Below are positions 11,904 through 22,650 of a stretch of DNA of 64,000 nt, piece after piece (the stretch's first letter is position 1; every line of letters begins with the position of its first letter). The notes below the pieces were generated by a model, which searched no databases, was not told where the DNA came from, and worked only from the letters and a program-made list of their open reading frames with translations. This DNA comes from Culex pipiens pallens. Its lineage: Eukaryota > Arthropoda > Insecta > Diptera > Culicidae. The translations under genes were made by a program, and so were the position numbers. Location: NCBI RefSeq assembly GCF_016801865.2, contig NC_068939.1:151421132-151485131 (forward strand), read 5' to 3'.

Positions 11904-12163
11904 ACTACTATGTCAATTTGTCGGTTAAGGGGGTGTTCGAAGGTATTTCTTACATAATAAATACTGACCTTTTATCGCATTGTAATTGAATTTCTGGCAT
12001 GCTTTCACAAAATTACAAAGATTTTTTTTTTCTGATTTTTCTGTTATTTTTTTTTAGTTTTTTGTTATAAGTGTGAACTGGGGTATATTTTTTTGTGATG
12101 CTGCTCATATAAACTGCTCTCGATTACACTGACCAATAAAAATTGACAAAAATGACTGTACAG
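11904..12163. other. Non-coding spacer
   Basis: AT-rich, nothing recognised beyond T runs. Confidence 0.4.
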
Positions 12164-12644
12164 TAGGGTGCCCAGAAAAAATTACCCCCTGCTTCACAAG
12201 CGGAAAACGGTTTATTGGGTTATTTTAAGCATCTGTGCAAATTTTGAGCGAAATTGGTTGAGATTAACCCATTGATACCCGAGTCTAAAGTTGGTGAACA
12301 AATGTTTTTCATACAAAAAAAAATTTTTTAAATCGCTAATAACTTTTCAGGATTAAGTTTTACAGCTTTGGTATAAAGTTGTAGAGCATTAAATTATCAA
12401 CTAGAATCTCACTTTCGGGAATATTTGGATGGAAGTAGCGCACCCTGCAGACCAAACCGTAAGAAAATTATGTTTAGCATACATTTTTCGATTTTTCTCA
12501 TACAAACTTCACCTTCGAGTATCAATGGGTAAATGTTGACCGATTAAGCTCATATTTGGCCCAGAGTCCTAAAATAGCTCAAGGAACAATATTCAGCTAG
12601 TGGAGCGAGGTTTTGAGAAATAGTCCCATATTCTGGGCACTCTA
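12164..12644. mobile_element. MITE, TA-flanked, TIR GGGTGCCCAG (copy 2)
   Basis: Ends TA-GGGTGCCCAG and CTGGGCACTC-TA. It is the inverse-oriented relative of the element at 5123-5603 and has the same length. The flanks TGTACAG and CTGTACA are complementary, so the insertion sits in the middle of a short palindrome around TA. Confidence 0.8.
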
Positions 12645-12919
12645 CTGTACAAACTAAACTCGAGGGGAAGCATGAAGTTTTTGGTCCCCAGAAACACGTG
12701 CACTTTGAATTTTTCAAAAATATTTAGACAGGGCCGAATGGTTTTTCTCCAAAGTTTGTATGGAGAATTAGGGCGGTTCGTCGCTGTTGCATACACGCAA
12801 AAATTGCATGCAATATGTGGGAGTAGCGAATTGCACTAATTCTCAATACAACATTGTTTCTACTAAAAACTTGCCTAGATTCGTGACACATTCGGATTAC
12901 TGATTATGAGATAGAATCT
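12645..12919. other. Non-coding spacer
   Basis: AT-rich, with no gene or clear repeat end. Confidence 0.4.
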
Positions 12920-12928
12920 ATTTAAGTG

Positions 12929-13193
12929 CGCCGGGTCCGGTGGCGCTGTGGTTAGCGTGGTAGCCTCTCACCCCAGTATGGCCTGGGTTCAATCCCAGTT
13001 GGACCCGGTGGCATTTTTCGAGACGAGTTATGCCTGATCACGCCTTCTATCGGATGGGGAAGTAAAACGTCGGTTCATTAGCGTAAAAGAGGTTTTGAGT
13101 GACTCACCACACATAACCTTCGGACGCCTAGAAATGAGCAGAAAATTGCAACAGAGACCACAAAAGACCCGGGGGTCGTTAAAGTTTGTTTTT
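12929..13193 (+). mobile_element. tRNA-derived SINE, T-tailed, 8-bp TSD
   Basis: The tRNA-like head has box A (TGGCGCTGTGGTTAGCG) and box B (GGGTTCAATCCCAG). A body of about 180 bp follows and ends GGGGGTCGTTAAAGTTTG plus a T run. Direct repeats TTTAAGTG lie at 12921-12928 and 13194-13201. It is the plus-strand counterpart of the copy at 7194-7482. Confidence 0.85.
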
Positions 13194-13201
13194 TTTAAGT
13201 G

Positions 13202-13582
13202 TAGTATTTAACAGAAAATAATAAAATGCGCTACTTTAAGTTAAAATAAACAGTGTAGAATAACTAATTTCAACATGTAGAGGCAGCTGTGAAACTATTT
13301 TAAATGGACATAATAAGGAGCATCTCAAATTAATAGATATATAAGAAATAGTTTTTGAATAGCACTATTTTGTTTTCCAATTTATTTTAGCATTGATATT
13401 ATTTTTACTCTTTATTTACTGGTCATTTGTAAATTTTGACAGAATTTAACAAACACTAAGACTAAATATTCCGAAACCCGAAATCCGTGTAAAAATTTAA
13501 AATTTTATGTGAACAATTTGACAAAATAAATTTACAATCGCACGAATTCACCGCTTCTTTGGGCAAAACTTCACAAATTGAA
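13202..13582. other. AT-rich non-coding stretch
   Basis: No gene or repeat end recognised. Confidence 0.4.
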
Positions 13583-13778
13583 CACAGTAAAAAATTGTGT
13601 AAATTTGGAAGGTGTAATTTTGGAAGGTTGAATATTACCTCTTTTATGATGTAATTTTACCTCAATTTAGACTGAAAAAGCGACATTACAACAGAAAAGT
13701 GGTAAAATTACACATTTTTCTGACATAAAAGATGTACTCCTTTCCCAGATGTAATATTACCATAATTTTTTTTCTGTG
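13583..13778. mobile_element. MITE of the CACAGTAAAAAA family
   Basis: Left end CACAGTAAAAAATTGTG, right end AATTTTTTTTCTGTG. The body alternates GTAATATTAC/GTAATTTTACC-type phrases. Relatives: 5639-5845 (weak), 34982-35160 and 36446-36676. Confidence 0.7.
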
Positions 13779-13964
13779 GACAACATTTACCTAAAGTATT
13801 TTTTGACTGCCAATTTGATTTTACTTAAAAATATATATGTTGCCTTTTCTTGTGTTTAAATCACATTAAAAAAAATAGTGTTTAAAAAAACATTTTTTAA
13901 GTGATTTAAAAAGTAAAAAAATACGCATATCACTTTTTCAGTGAAGTCACTAAATCAAATTCCT

Positions 13965-14153
13965 TAAAAACAAACAGATTTTTGAATTTCCACATGCCAT
14001 TTTGTATGGACAATTGCCAAATTTGTATGAAAATGATATAGACAAACTAATGATAACATATGACTTCTTTGGGCATCTGAAAGGCATCATCAAAGTTTCA
14101 GCCAGAATAATATAAAATCGGATTGCCGAAATCTCAGAGAGTATTATAAACTG
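13965..14153. repeat. Single-arm fragment of the 51189-53120 palindrome family
   Basis: The stretch from CAGATTTTTGAATTTCCACA to CCGAAATCTCAGAGAG follows about 52937-53115 base by base with substitutions. It includes phrases such as TTTGTATGGACAATTGCCAA and GACTTCTTTGGGCAT. It is an isolated, diverged arm end. Confidence 0.65.
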
Positions 14154-14564
14154 AACCATTGGAAAAATTTCTGTTCATTTGAAATAATATTTTGAAGACA
14201 TTAAATGTACATACAAATAAATGAATGAAATATTTTGTCATTTTTCAATAACATTAAAAAAATATATATTGACGTAGACTTACGTCTTTGTCGAAGGTAC
14301 TGGGGTGTTATTCCAAAAAACCCGGACCGAAGGCCCTGGATTACTGCGTCATCCGTCAAACGCTTATATCTTCCTTCCCTCTAATCGAATCGACACGATT
14401 TATGTGCCATTCGATTCGAAAATTATTCAGCAATTTGCTATAAAACTTTCATTGTTGGCAAAATAGTTTAACTATTGAAACAATTGAATGTTTTAAAATG
14501 TTTTTGAAATGCAGAGATTGTGCAAGCAAAATGAGCGCTTCCCACTCACGGACGGGAATGTCAA
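14154..14564. other. Non-coding spacer
   Basis: AT-rich on the left, more balanced on the right; no gene seen. Confidence 0.4.
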
Positions 14565-14805
14565 GTACCGTAAACTGGGGTGACTTTGATAGCCCGGGGT
14601 GACTTTGATAGGTTTTTCAAATGCTTGTCAAATTAATATCTAAACATTTTTTTAAATTTTGAGTATGTAGGCATTAAGGGATAGCTTATTATCGAACATA
14701 TATGCAAAAATCTGACTGTTACATTGGATGTATCAAAATTAGTGGCCAAATCAAATTTCTATCAATGTCACCCCGGGCTATCAAAGTCACCCCAGTTTAC
14801 GGTAC
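14565..14805. mobile_element. MITE with 37-bp TIRs (GTACCGTAAACTGGGGTGAC)
   Basis: The left end reads GTACCGTAAACTGGGGTGAC and continues CTTTGATAGCCCGGGGTGAC-like; the right end is its inverse up to GTTTACGGTAC at 14805. The two arms are almost identical over about 45 bp, so the copy is probably young. A lone related end (ACCGTAAAGCGGGGTGAC) occurs at 50182. Confidence 0.8.
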
Positions 14806-16655
14806 CTATTTTGAGGGGAAAATCATCCGAGCAACGCGACCGAGTGTCGGTCGCGAAAAAGGAGGGGAAGTAGCGGGCCTAAATCATACATAAGAACGCG
14901 CGCCAGAGCCCATTCCATCATTCACGTCTCAGACGTCGGACCGGCAGCAGTAGCAGCAGCAGCAGGAAAGCTCGGCCCAGAGCAGCAGCAGCAGGAGAGA
15001 GGGACCAGAACTGGAAAAGAAGTGCGCATCGCCTTCTCGTCGTCACCTTCAGCCAGTTGCCTCTCGATGGCCGGCCCGTTTGGATCTTTCGTGGTTGCTG
15101 TGGTTCGGAGGTGCCTCAATCCCCATCCCTCGTCCCACCCGGGACGAGGCATCAACAAGATGATGCGCGCGCCTGCTGCCTTCCGCCTTCCGCCGAAAAG
15201 CCTCTCGTGGGTCAAGCCTTGGTTGTGAAATAATCAGGACATCCAACTAGCTCAACTTCTGAAAGATTTACGTCTCATCCAATTCTAAAGCGTTGAAAGA
15301 GTTGCCCTCGTCCCACCCGGGACGAGGCAGCAAACTAATTTGAATTTAAATTTCAGGAACAAATTTTGGTCTTCGGGGGCGACGGAATGCACAGCTTTCT
15401 GAGGCTGCTCTCACCCCCAACCCCTCTCCCTCCCCCTCATTCTGCTACCAAACATTCATTCGGTTCGCGAAAAAATCGTTTTTCGTTCTTTTCTTTCCTT
15501 CCTTGATTCGATGTTGTCTAGTCAAAGATTTATCAACACATTCAAAGTATGTTTACATGGTAGCTGCGGTTTTGTTCGCATTAGATTTGCCATCTCTTTC
15601 TAGTAATAGTCAACTTTATCGGAATTCAATTCGAATCGTTTAAAAATTCCGTTTCAACAACCGGTACGTACACGGTCCAATTGAATGTACTAGGTGTCGG
15701 GGGGTCCATCTCGCATTCACAATCTTATTCCGTTAATGTATTTCAAGTGTCTAGCTAATTCATCAAAATTAAGAAATGGAAAACTCTGTCCACATATCAA
15801 AACTTTACGTAGTCTACGCCATTCCGGTTATGTCTGTGACATAACTACTTTGACTTTTTAAAACTATTTTGAATCTTAATGGAAATTCTAGTGTACCGAG
15901 ACATCCAAAACCGCATTTAAAGTTTTTATAGAACTATTTCAAATATTTGGCTAGATTTTTGATTTTTATCTATACGTTATTACTACATAATTTTCTCTAA
16001 AAGCCAAACAATCACTTTTCATTTGCGTTCAAGAGAGCTAACATTCGTTGAAATGGTGTGGAGTTATGATTTTTTTGTTGAAAATGTGGTGTTTGAAAAA
16101 AAAAATGAATTTGATCATTTTTCGAATCATAATAGCATGGCGTTGGTCCCCCTAATGGCAAAAAAACGGGTTTAAGGGTGCACAGCAACCGAAGAAGTTG
16201 TTGTCTTCTTATTCCAAATTTGTCAAACTTACGGACCCAATCCTGAAAGAATCTGATTGTCAAAATGGTCAAACTGTATTGTAAATAACTTTGAAGACTG
16301 TAATATAGGGGATAAATAAAAAAAATCATATCGATAGTTCCCGTATTTTTGAAGATACTAAAATGTCTGTAACAGAAATCTGGGTGCAAAAGCGATGGTT
16401 GATGTGTACCGTTAAATATTTCGACCCGTGAACCTTCGCTCCAAGTTTGAGCCGAATTGCACAACTTTTTTTTTTCAAATCTTGCTGTTTTCGTAAGATG
16501 CTGTTTATCTCTAATTTTCAGCTTCTATATCACAGATCGAAGAAAGACGTACATCTTTAGATTTTTTTCTTAGACTAATTGATATTATGAAATTTTTGAT
16601 AGAAGCAAAACTGTAGCAACAAATTTTGCAACAAACTTGAATTCATTATATTTTT
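14806..16655. other. Low-repeat region with GC-richer island and twin hairpins
   Basis: About 14890-15440 is GC-rich, with CAG/AGC triplet runs (14945-14995). It contains two identical 22-nt hairpin motifs: CCTCGTCCC, loop ACCC, GGGACGAGG at 15128-15149 and 15306-15327. Overlapping short frames on both strands show no domain. It could be a promoter or a 5' UTR exon of an unseen transcript. From 15450 to 16655 the sequence is moderately AT-rich, with no gene recognised. Confidence 0.4.
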
Positions 16656-17828
16656 AAATGAATGGCTCAGTTGCAAAGTAACCGCCGACCTTACAAGTCG
16701 CATTCTCAACGCCAGTCCGCAGTTTGTGTGCGCGTCGCCGCTTTTTTTAAAATGTGCACCGTAGACAAAAACAGTGTGGTTCTGGATTTTTGTCAACTCC
16801 AAAACCAACCAAGCCCAAAGCTTGTAAAAAAAATTCTCGCAGACCTTCAAGTAAACCAAGAAAACTTGCGAGCATTGCAATTATGCAATAGAAGAAAAAT
16901 AGCCGTGTTGCAGTTCGCCGACTCAGCAATGGCCTCGTCCATCATCGACAAACCTCTGGTATATCAGGGTTGCAAAATCCCGATTTACCTGGACAACAAC
17001 GCTACGGAAGTTCGTGTGCTTGACCTACCTCTAGGCATAAGCAATGATGACGTAGTCAAAGTGATGAGTAAATACGGCGAAGTTTTGACCATCACCAACG
17101 ACCGCTGGATTAACTTCTTCCCAGGGATCCCAAATGGAGTTCGGACCCTGCGGATGTTGCTGAAACAGCCAACGCCGAAATTAATCACTGTAAACAATGC
17201 TGCTGCAGCAGTGACGATTGTAGGCAAAAAATCGCTTTGCAAACTCAAAGCAAAGAACAAAAAATGTGCGGATTCGAGTAAAAAGGTTAACCAAAAAAGC
17301 AGTACACAACCGATTGAACCCGAGCCAAGCAGCAGCAGCAGTAAAAGCAACAATAGTAAACCAGAACAAAATGCAATGGAAACAAGTGAAATCGACGAAG
17401 AAGACAACGATGGATTCGAGACCGTGCTTTCTAAGCACACCCGCCGCCGAAATCGCTTACAGGCATATTTGGACGCGGAAGACGAACTAACAAAAAAACG
17501 AAGAGAGATGGCTGCAGAAGAAACAGATGAAGAAGATGAAGATGTCATAAAAGCAAAATATTATAAGAAAAAGTGTTGTGAGATAACTTCTAAATCCCTG
17601 GAAGAAGAGGACGAAGATAAACTTGAAGAACTTGATAATTCATTCTTTAAATATTCTGCTAAATATTTGAAACATAGAGAGAAATCGTTAGAAAAAAGGC
17701 ATGGTAATAATTATTGAAGTGATTTTAAACTCTGTAATATTTCCTCTTTCACTATCCACCTTGAAGAGATGAATGCACAATGGTGTAAAGTCTCTATAAT
17801 AATAATAAAAAAAAAAAAATGAATGGCT
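16656..17828 (+). mobile_element. ORF1-only LINE-derived retroelement (HAL1-like) with TSD and poly(A)
   Basis: Direct repeats AAATGAATGGCT at 16656-16667 and 17817-17828 bracket an insert. It begins CAGTTGCAAAGTAACCGCCG, contains one long open frame, a 3' UTR of about 80 bp, and a tail of TAATAATAATA followed by A's. These are hallmarks of target-primed reverse transcription. There is no endonuclease or reverse transcriptase frame and no room for one. It is either a LINE reduced to ORF1 or a retrocopy of an ORF1-derived gene. Confidence 0.8.
16752..17717 (+). CDS. LINE ORF1-like (Gag-like) RNA-binding protein, intact frame
   Basis: The protein has 321 residues from the ATG at 16752. An in-frame ATG at 16662 would add 30 residues, but it lies inside the target duplication, so I prefer 16752. 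The N-terminal part (about 1-65, VVLDFCQLQNQPSPKLVKKI) and a following RRM-like part (about 80-150, TEVRVLDLPLGISNDDVVKV, then WINFFPGIPNGVRTLRMLLK) resemble the ORF1 proteins of mosquito non-LTR retrotransposons from general knowledge. The zinc knuckle expected next is absent or degenerate: only scattered C residues (SLCKLKAKNKKC). The C-terminal half is low-complexity: a serine run, acidic blocks (EETDEEDEDV) and lysine-rich stretches. Such proteins bind the element's RNA. Whether this copy is expressed is unknown. Confidence 0.7.
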   Translation: MCTVDKNSVVLDFCQLQNQPSPKLVKKILADLQVNQENLRALQLCNRRKIAVLQFADSAMASSIIDKPLVYQGCKIPIYLDNNATEVRVLDLPLGISNDDVVKVMSKYGEVLTITNDRWINFFPGIPNGVRTLRMLLKQPTPKLITVNNAAAAVTIVGKKSLCKLKAKNKKCADSSKKVNQKSSTQPIEPEPSSSSSKSNNSKPEQNAMETSEIDEEDNDGFETVLSKHTRRRNRLQAYLDAEDELTKKRREMAAEETDEEDEDVIKAKYYKKKCCEITSKSLEEEDEDKLEELDNSFFKYSAKYLKHREKSLEKRHGNNY

Positions 17829-17861
17829 AACATTTGTTAAATTCCCACTGTCGACGATCTG

Positions 17862-18378
17862 ATATCGTCGCCGTCGTGCTAACTTGTCGTACGTGCATTT
17901 TGGGCCAAATTGAGTTAAGAACGCCATTTTGTCTAGCTCACAATGCCTCATCTTTTGACCTTCACAGATCCCCAAAATTCGATTTCAATCCTGAGATATT
18001 CAATGAAAACCAAAAAAGCTCCGAAAATTTTTGTCACTTTTCATATGAAAGTAGTTTTAATCTTGTCGTGCTATCTTGTCACTCCCTGAAAATTGATGTA
18101 AGTGCGACAACTGGCCAAAGGGATTTCAGGTCAGAACGCGTTTGACGCACGTACAAGCTAGACAACCGTAAACATTTGTAATTATAACTCGGGACTCCAG
18201 CAACCAACTTCAACCAAACTTCAGGACAATGCACAGAATGGTCAGCCAAACAAAACGTGTTTGTTATTGTTTACATTGCGTGCTTTCGTTTTTGTTTACT
18301 CAAGGTCAAACATTAAAACGCGTTTTTCTCGGAACGTCGAAATGGCGGGTGCGACAAGATAGCACGACGACGTCGATA
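17862..18378. mobile_element. MITE with about 27-bp TIRs (ATATCG...CGTCGTGCTA)
   Basis: The left end reads ATATCGTCGCCGTCGTGCTA and the right end is its imperfect inverse, TAGCACGACGACGTCGATAT. Both continue inward with a GACAAG/CTTGTC-type match. The 517-bp body has no coding capacity. Degraded relatives lie at about 6560-6840 and 3180-3250. It starts 34 bp after the retroelement's TSD. Confidence 0.75.
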
Positions 18379-20110
18379 TGACTTCTTTTTGGTTGACTTT
18401 GACACCACACAAACAAACAAACAAACATTCTTCATTTTCGATGCGTTAGCAAAATCAAATTGGCTATCCATTAAATCATATCGTATATTCAATCAAATGC
18501 GTTCTGCTCCGAAGAGTCCGAATGTATGTGTGTGTATGTAAACAACACACTCCACACAGTTACAGTCAGCTTCCCAGACCTGTACTCTGTGTGTACTTCC
18601 ATCGAGCTAAAAATAGCGCACAGCTCCAATTCCAAACCAGCACCCACCCACCATATCGGTACGAAGAAGACTGACTTACTTTGTTGACTGTTTCTTTGTT
18701 TGTTCAGTCCACGCAGACGGATATTGTTATTCAATTACGACATTGAAACTCTGCCCAGCTGGGCCTGCATGCCATGTTTTTATGCTGTTGGGCATCAGGT
18801 GAAACGATCGATCTGAAGCAGAATTATTTCAGTGGTGTGTATGTGGAGGTTATATTAGATGTTGTCCATGTAATGTACTGCACCTAAAAACGATAGAATT
18901 TTTATGCTTTATGTTGATTTTTTTTTTTCAATTCGATTCATTTAGTGTTTATTGGAATGTAACAGTTCTGCTCCAGGATGTTACCTTTACAATTCAGAGA
19001 TTTTGAGAACCTTTTAACTGAGATCAATTCATAAGCCTTTACAGGGAGGGTACATATTTCTAAGATTAGAGTTTGATAGCTGAGTGCTCTTTTAGGGTTT
19101 GTGTTGAAAATCAAAAGTAAATTTCTGTCATATTTTTGCAATAAAATCTTACAACTGACTGGAGTTTCGATAAAGCAAGCAAGATTTTTGTTATTGTGAT
19201 TCTGGTTCCTTTCTGAAATCCCCAATAAGTGTTAATTGAGCCGCGCATTATCTTGCCCTGGTAGGCGAAGCACGTCATTCTAGAATGACACTTCATACGC
19301 GCCCTAATCTACCTCCTATTTGCTGAACGTTGTTTTGAAAGTTCGTATCTGCCGGAGAGATGCGGCATTACTTTCGCCGATTCGCCCTTCAAAAGAACGC
19401 CAGGACCATGACAACCAGGACACCAGGCGCATGCGTTCGTTCTCCAAAACATATACCTCTACACACACACACACTTGTAGACGTTCTGCGAGGACCCTTT
19501 TCGTCGAGCAGGCCGGCAACCCTCCGCTTGATAAAGTGCCGGCGTTCGAGTGCGTTCGTCCTTCCTGTCTTTTATGCTGCTCGGGTGGAATGGAATTCCG
19601 CATAAATTACGGCCAAGTTTTCCAGCATAACACAAACACACACGCTTGCACAAACGCACTCACACATCTATACGTACAATTCTTGTTTTTTGGAGGGATT
19701 TCTAAAACATCGCCGGAAAGCCTTGGCTCCTGGTAGAAGCACATTTTTTATCGCCAGACTTGGAGTTCCCACGGCCACGTGGCTCCTGCTTTCGCAGAAA
19801 ACGCGTGGGAAAATTTTCGTGATTTGCCGGAAACGGGAAAAAAGCGAAACCCGTGTGGTGGGGCCGAGACGTCTGGGCTGGAGTTGGCGACGGGGTGGGG
19901 TGGGGAAAGCTTTTCGCAGCTTTCGCTCGTGCTCCAAAAGTTCTCGGCGCAATATCTGCGGCGTAAGGGCAATGTGAAGGTTGAACGTTATCGTCCTTGG
20001 TGCTGCCGCCGAGCAGGGTGAGGGTCCTTTTGGGGGCTTCGCGAGCTGACCCTAAGGGGGGAGACTATTTGCGTCAGAGCTAATAAATTTGTTTGAATAC
20101 GAGGCGTGGA
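18379..20110. other. Low-repeat, GC-richer region; no gene recognised
   Basis: It contains CAAA runs (18412-18424), CACA-rich stretches (19460-19475, 19630-19670) and a GC-rich part (19320-20060). Several overlapping frames on both strands cover 19316-20021, but none has a recognisable domain or convincing splice signals. It is probably a regulatory or non-coding exon region. Confidence 0.35.
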
Positions 20111-22650
20111 TTACTTCCAGTGGGGTTCATTAATGCAAAATGTGTTGGGGTTGGTGCCTTTTGCAGGCTTTCTCGTTGATGGTAGACTTTTGTGAAACTT
20201 TACGGGAAAAGGTTCGAGTTGAGCAGTTTTATTTTTTTGAAAACTTAAAAATGTGTGGCCCTCTATTGCCAACATATTTTTTATTTTGAATTTGCTTGTG
20301 ATTAGGCGATCATTCTGAGCATCTTGTGCTCTACTTGACTTCAATTGTTTTAAGTTATTCCCCTTTTTTGTTTGCATTTTTAAATGTTTTTATCCTGTGC
20401 AGTTTTTTAATGTATTAGATCTATTCTACGCACTCCAAATATTATCTTTTATCTGTTTTGTTTTTTTTTTCAATATACGTCAGTAACTTTTTTTCTATAT
20501 TTTGCCTATTCTTATTTTTTTTCCTATAAGATAAGTAATTATTTTTACATTACAAAAATAACTAATTACTTATCTTTAAAATAGATTATTTACTTTATCT
20601 AAAAAAATTGCAATCTTTTTATTACTTATAGAGAAGATGGTAGTTCGAAACATGGTCAAAGTTCAATATTTTAAGATGTGATTTAAATCTCTAGGCAAGT
20701 TTGATTTCAGTGGGCAAAAATATATAGAAAAAAAAGATGGTGCTGGACAATTTTCGAGGTTACATACACTTTTTCAAAAAACTTTGAAATTTTTAAAGAC
20801 GATATTTCAAGTTTGATGAAAATTGGCCTTTGAGTTTTTTCAAAGTTTTTTAGTGAATCTTTCCCATTGAGTGCGTTTTTTGAGATATTTGAGTTTTAAA
20901 ATTGCATTAAAAAATTTACCCTGAATTGTTCTGTTTAAAATCCGATCCAAGGCTAAAATTGTGTTTTTGTTAATTTTTCTCGTAGAAAGCGTTGATGGCT
21001 AGGTAGAATGGCCAACCATTTTCGAAAAAGGAAAAAAGTAACGTTCATGTTTGTTTATTTCTGAAAACATTTCTTACCAATAGCTAAGAGAAATTTCTAA
21101 AATTTTCATTTTTGGACTTTGAAACAGATGAATAAGCTGCTGAGAGCATTGCAATGCAATAAATTTAAATTAAAAGAAATGATTTAAAAAAAAAATCTTA
21201 TTTTTTAATTGATGATATCTCTGCAACTATTGGTCTTATTTTTTATGTTCTAAAATCTTAAGTTGCAATAAACAAAAATTAAAATAAACAAATTTGCTTT
21301 TTGGGTGTTTTTAAATATTCTGGTTTCAGAAACACCCAAAAAGCTTAAGCTATTTTTTGTTTATTTCACCTTTAAAAACAACATTAGAAAATAAATCTAT
21401 TGGAAATTTAGCAATCATTCGAATGAAAACATTTTCCTATCTTTAAATCAAGCCAAATATTTCAAGAGAGCAACAAACAAATAATAAAGTCCTGTTGAAA
21501 TATTAGGAATATTTTTTAATTTTGAAAATATTAATATTCAAATGATTAGAAAATTTCATAGCGCATTACATTTACATCAAAAAACAATTTGTTCAGCATT
21601 TTCCTTGTGTAAAAAAATATATTTTTACAATGTTTTATGATTTTAATTTCTGAATAATCCCATATATTCAAAAAATTCGGTTAAAACTTCATTTTCAAAA
21701 TGTTTAGTGGTTTGCAACCTTCTACAAAGTTGTTTCTTGTCTTATTTTGCACATTTTGATGAGTTAATGACACATGAAACACATCATTTGATATGTTTTC
21801 TGAACTGTTAGTATAATGTTACCAATAAATAATAAAGGTATTTAAAATCAAAAAACTTAAAATAGTGATATCACAGAAATTTTCCGATGAAACATTTCGC
21901 TCTTAGAAGCATTGGAAAGCTGAGAAAATTTTCAATAAGACACATTTTAAAGTAGCGATGACTATTTTTTCCTGAAAAGTTTGTTCTAGAAAACACGCCG
22001 TGGATTATTCACCAATAAAACCGAATTGAAGTTGAAAAAAAAAATGAATCATAGATTTTTTTTGTGCGTATTTTACATATTATGAAGTTGTCACGAATTT
22101 TTCAAATTACGTATCATAATTCCGTGTAATTTTTCTTATCCATGGTTTTCAGTGGTATTGAATGTTGCGTATGTTGATCTCTATAAACATATAAAAATAT
22201 AAAAAATTAAATATTTAAAAATAAATGGATTTTTGCGAAATTAACGTTTAGTTAAAATGTAAACCAAACAAATAGTTTTTTAGGGTGTCACCCTTTTTTT
22301 AATTCTCCTTCTCACCAACTAAAACTTCGCTAAAGACAACATATCGATCACCCATCCCAAGATATAGATTATTGAATATCTTTTTTTGCGATGTGAAAAT
22401 TAAGAACCACGTAGAAATTTGTTGAATTTCGTAGTAAGTTTTTGCAACTCGATCTTTTTTGTTCTGTGTAGATCAAGGACCAAAGTATAAGAAAAAAAAA
22501 ACACAATCTCTTTAGAAATGATAAAATCAATATTAAAATGGAATTTATGCAGAATGTATGCCATTTTTATAAGGACAGCTATTAATCAAAAGAAAACGAA
22601 GTTTTATGAAATTTTAATTTGAAATAGCTTAATGAGTTTTTTCTCTGATT
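20111..22650. other. AT-rich non-coding region
   Basis: No gene. A short hairpin lies around 21297-21345 (GCTTTTTGGGTGTTTTTA against GAAACACCCAAAAAGC), related to the one near 6225-6300. Otherwise only A/T runs. Confidence 0.5.

Noticed and set aside
16012..16464. 150-codon minus-strand frame
   Set aside because: No recognisable domain, biased composition from AT-rich DNA, and no supporting splice or codon pattern.
16985..17548. 187-codon minus-strand frame
   Set aside because: It is the antisense shadow of the ORF1-like gene; its serine/leucine runs are the reverse of acidic and serine tracts.
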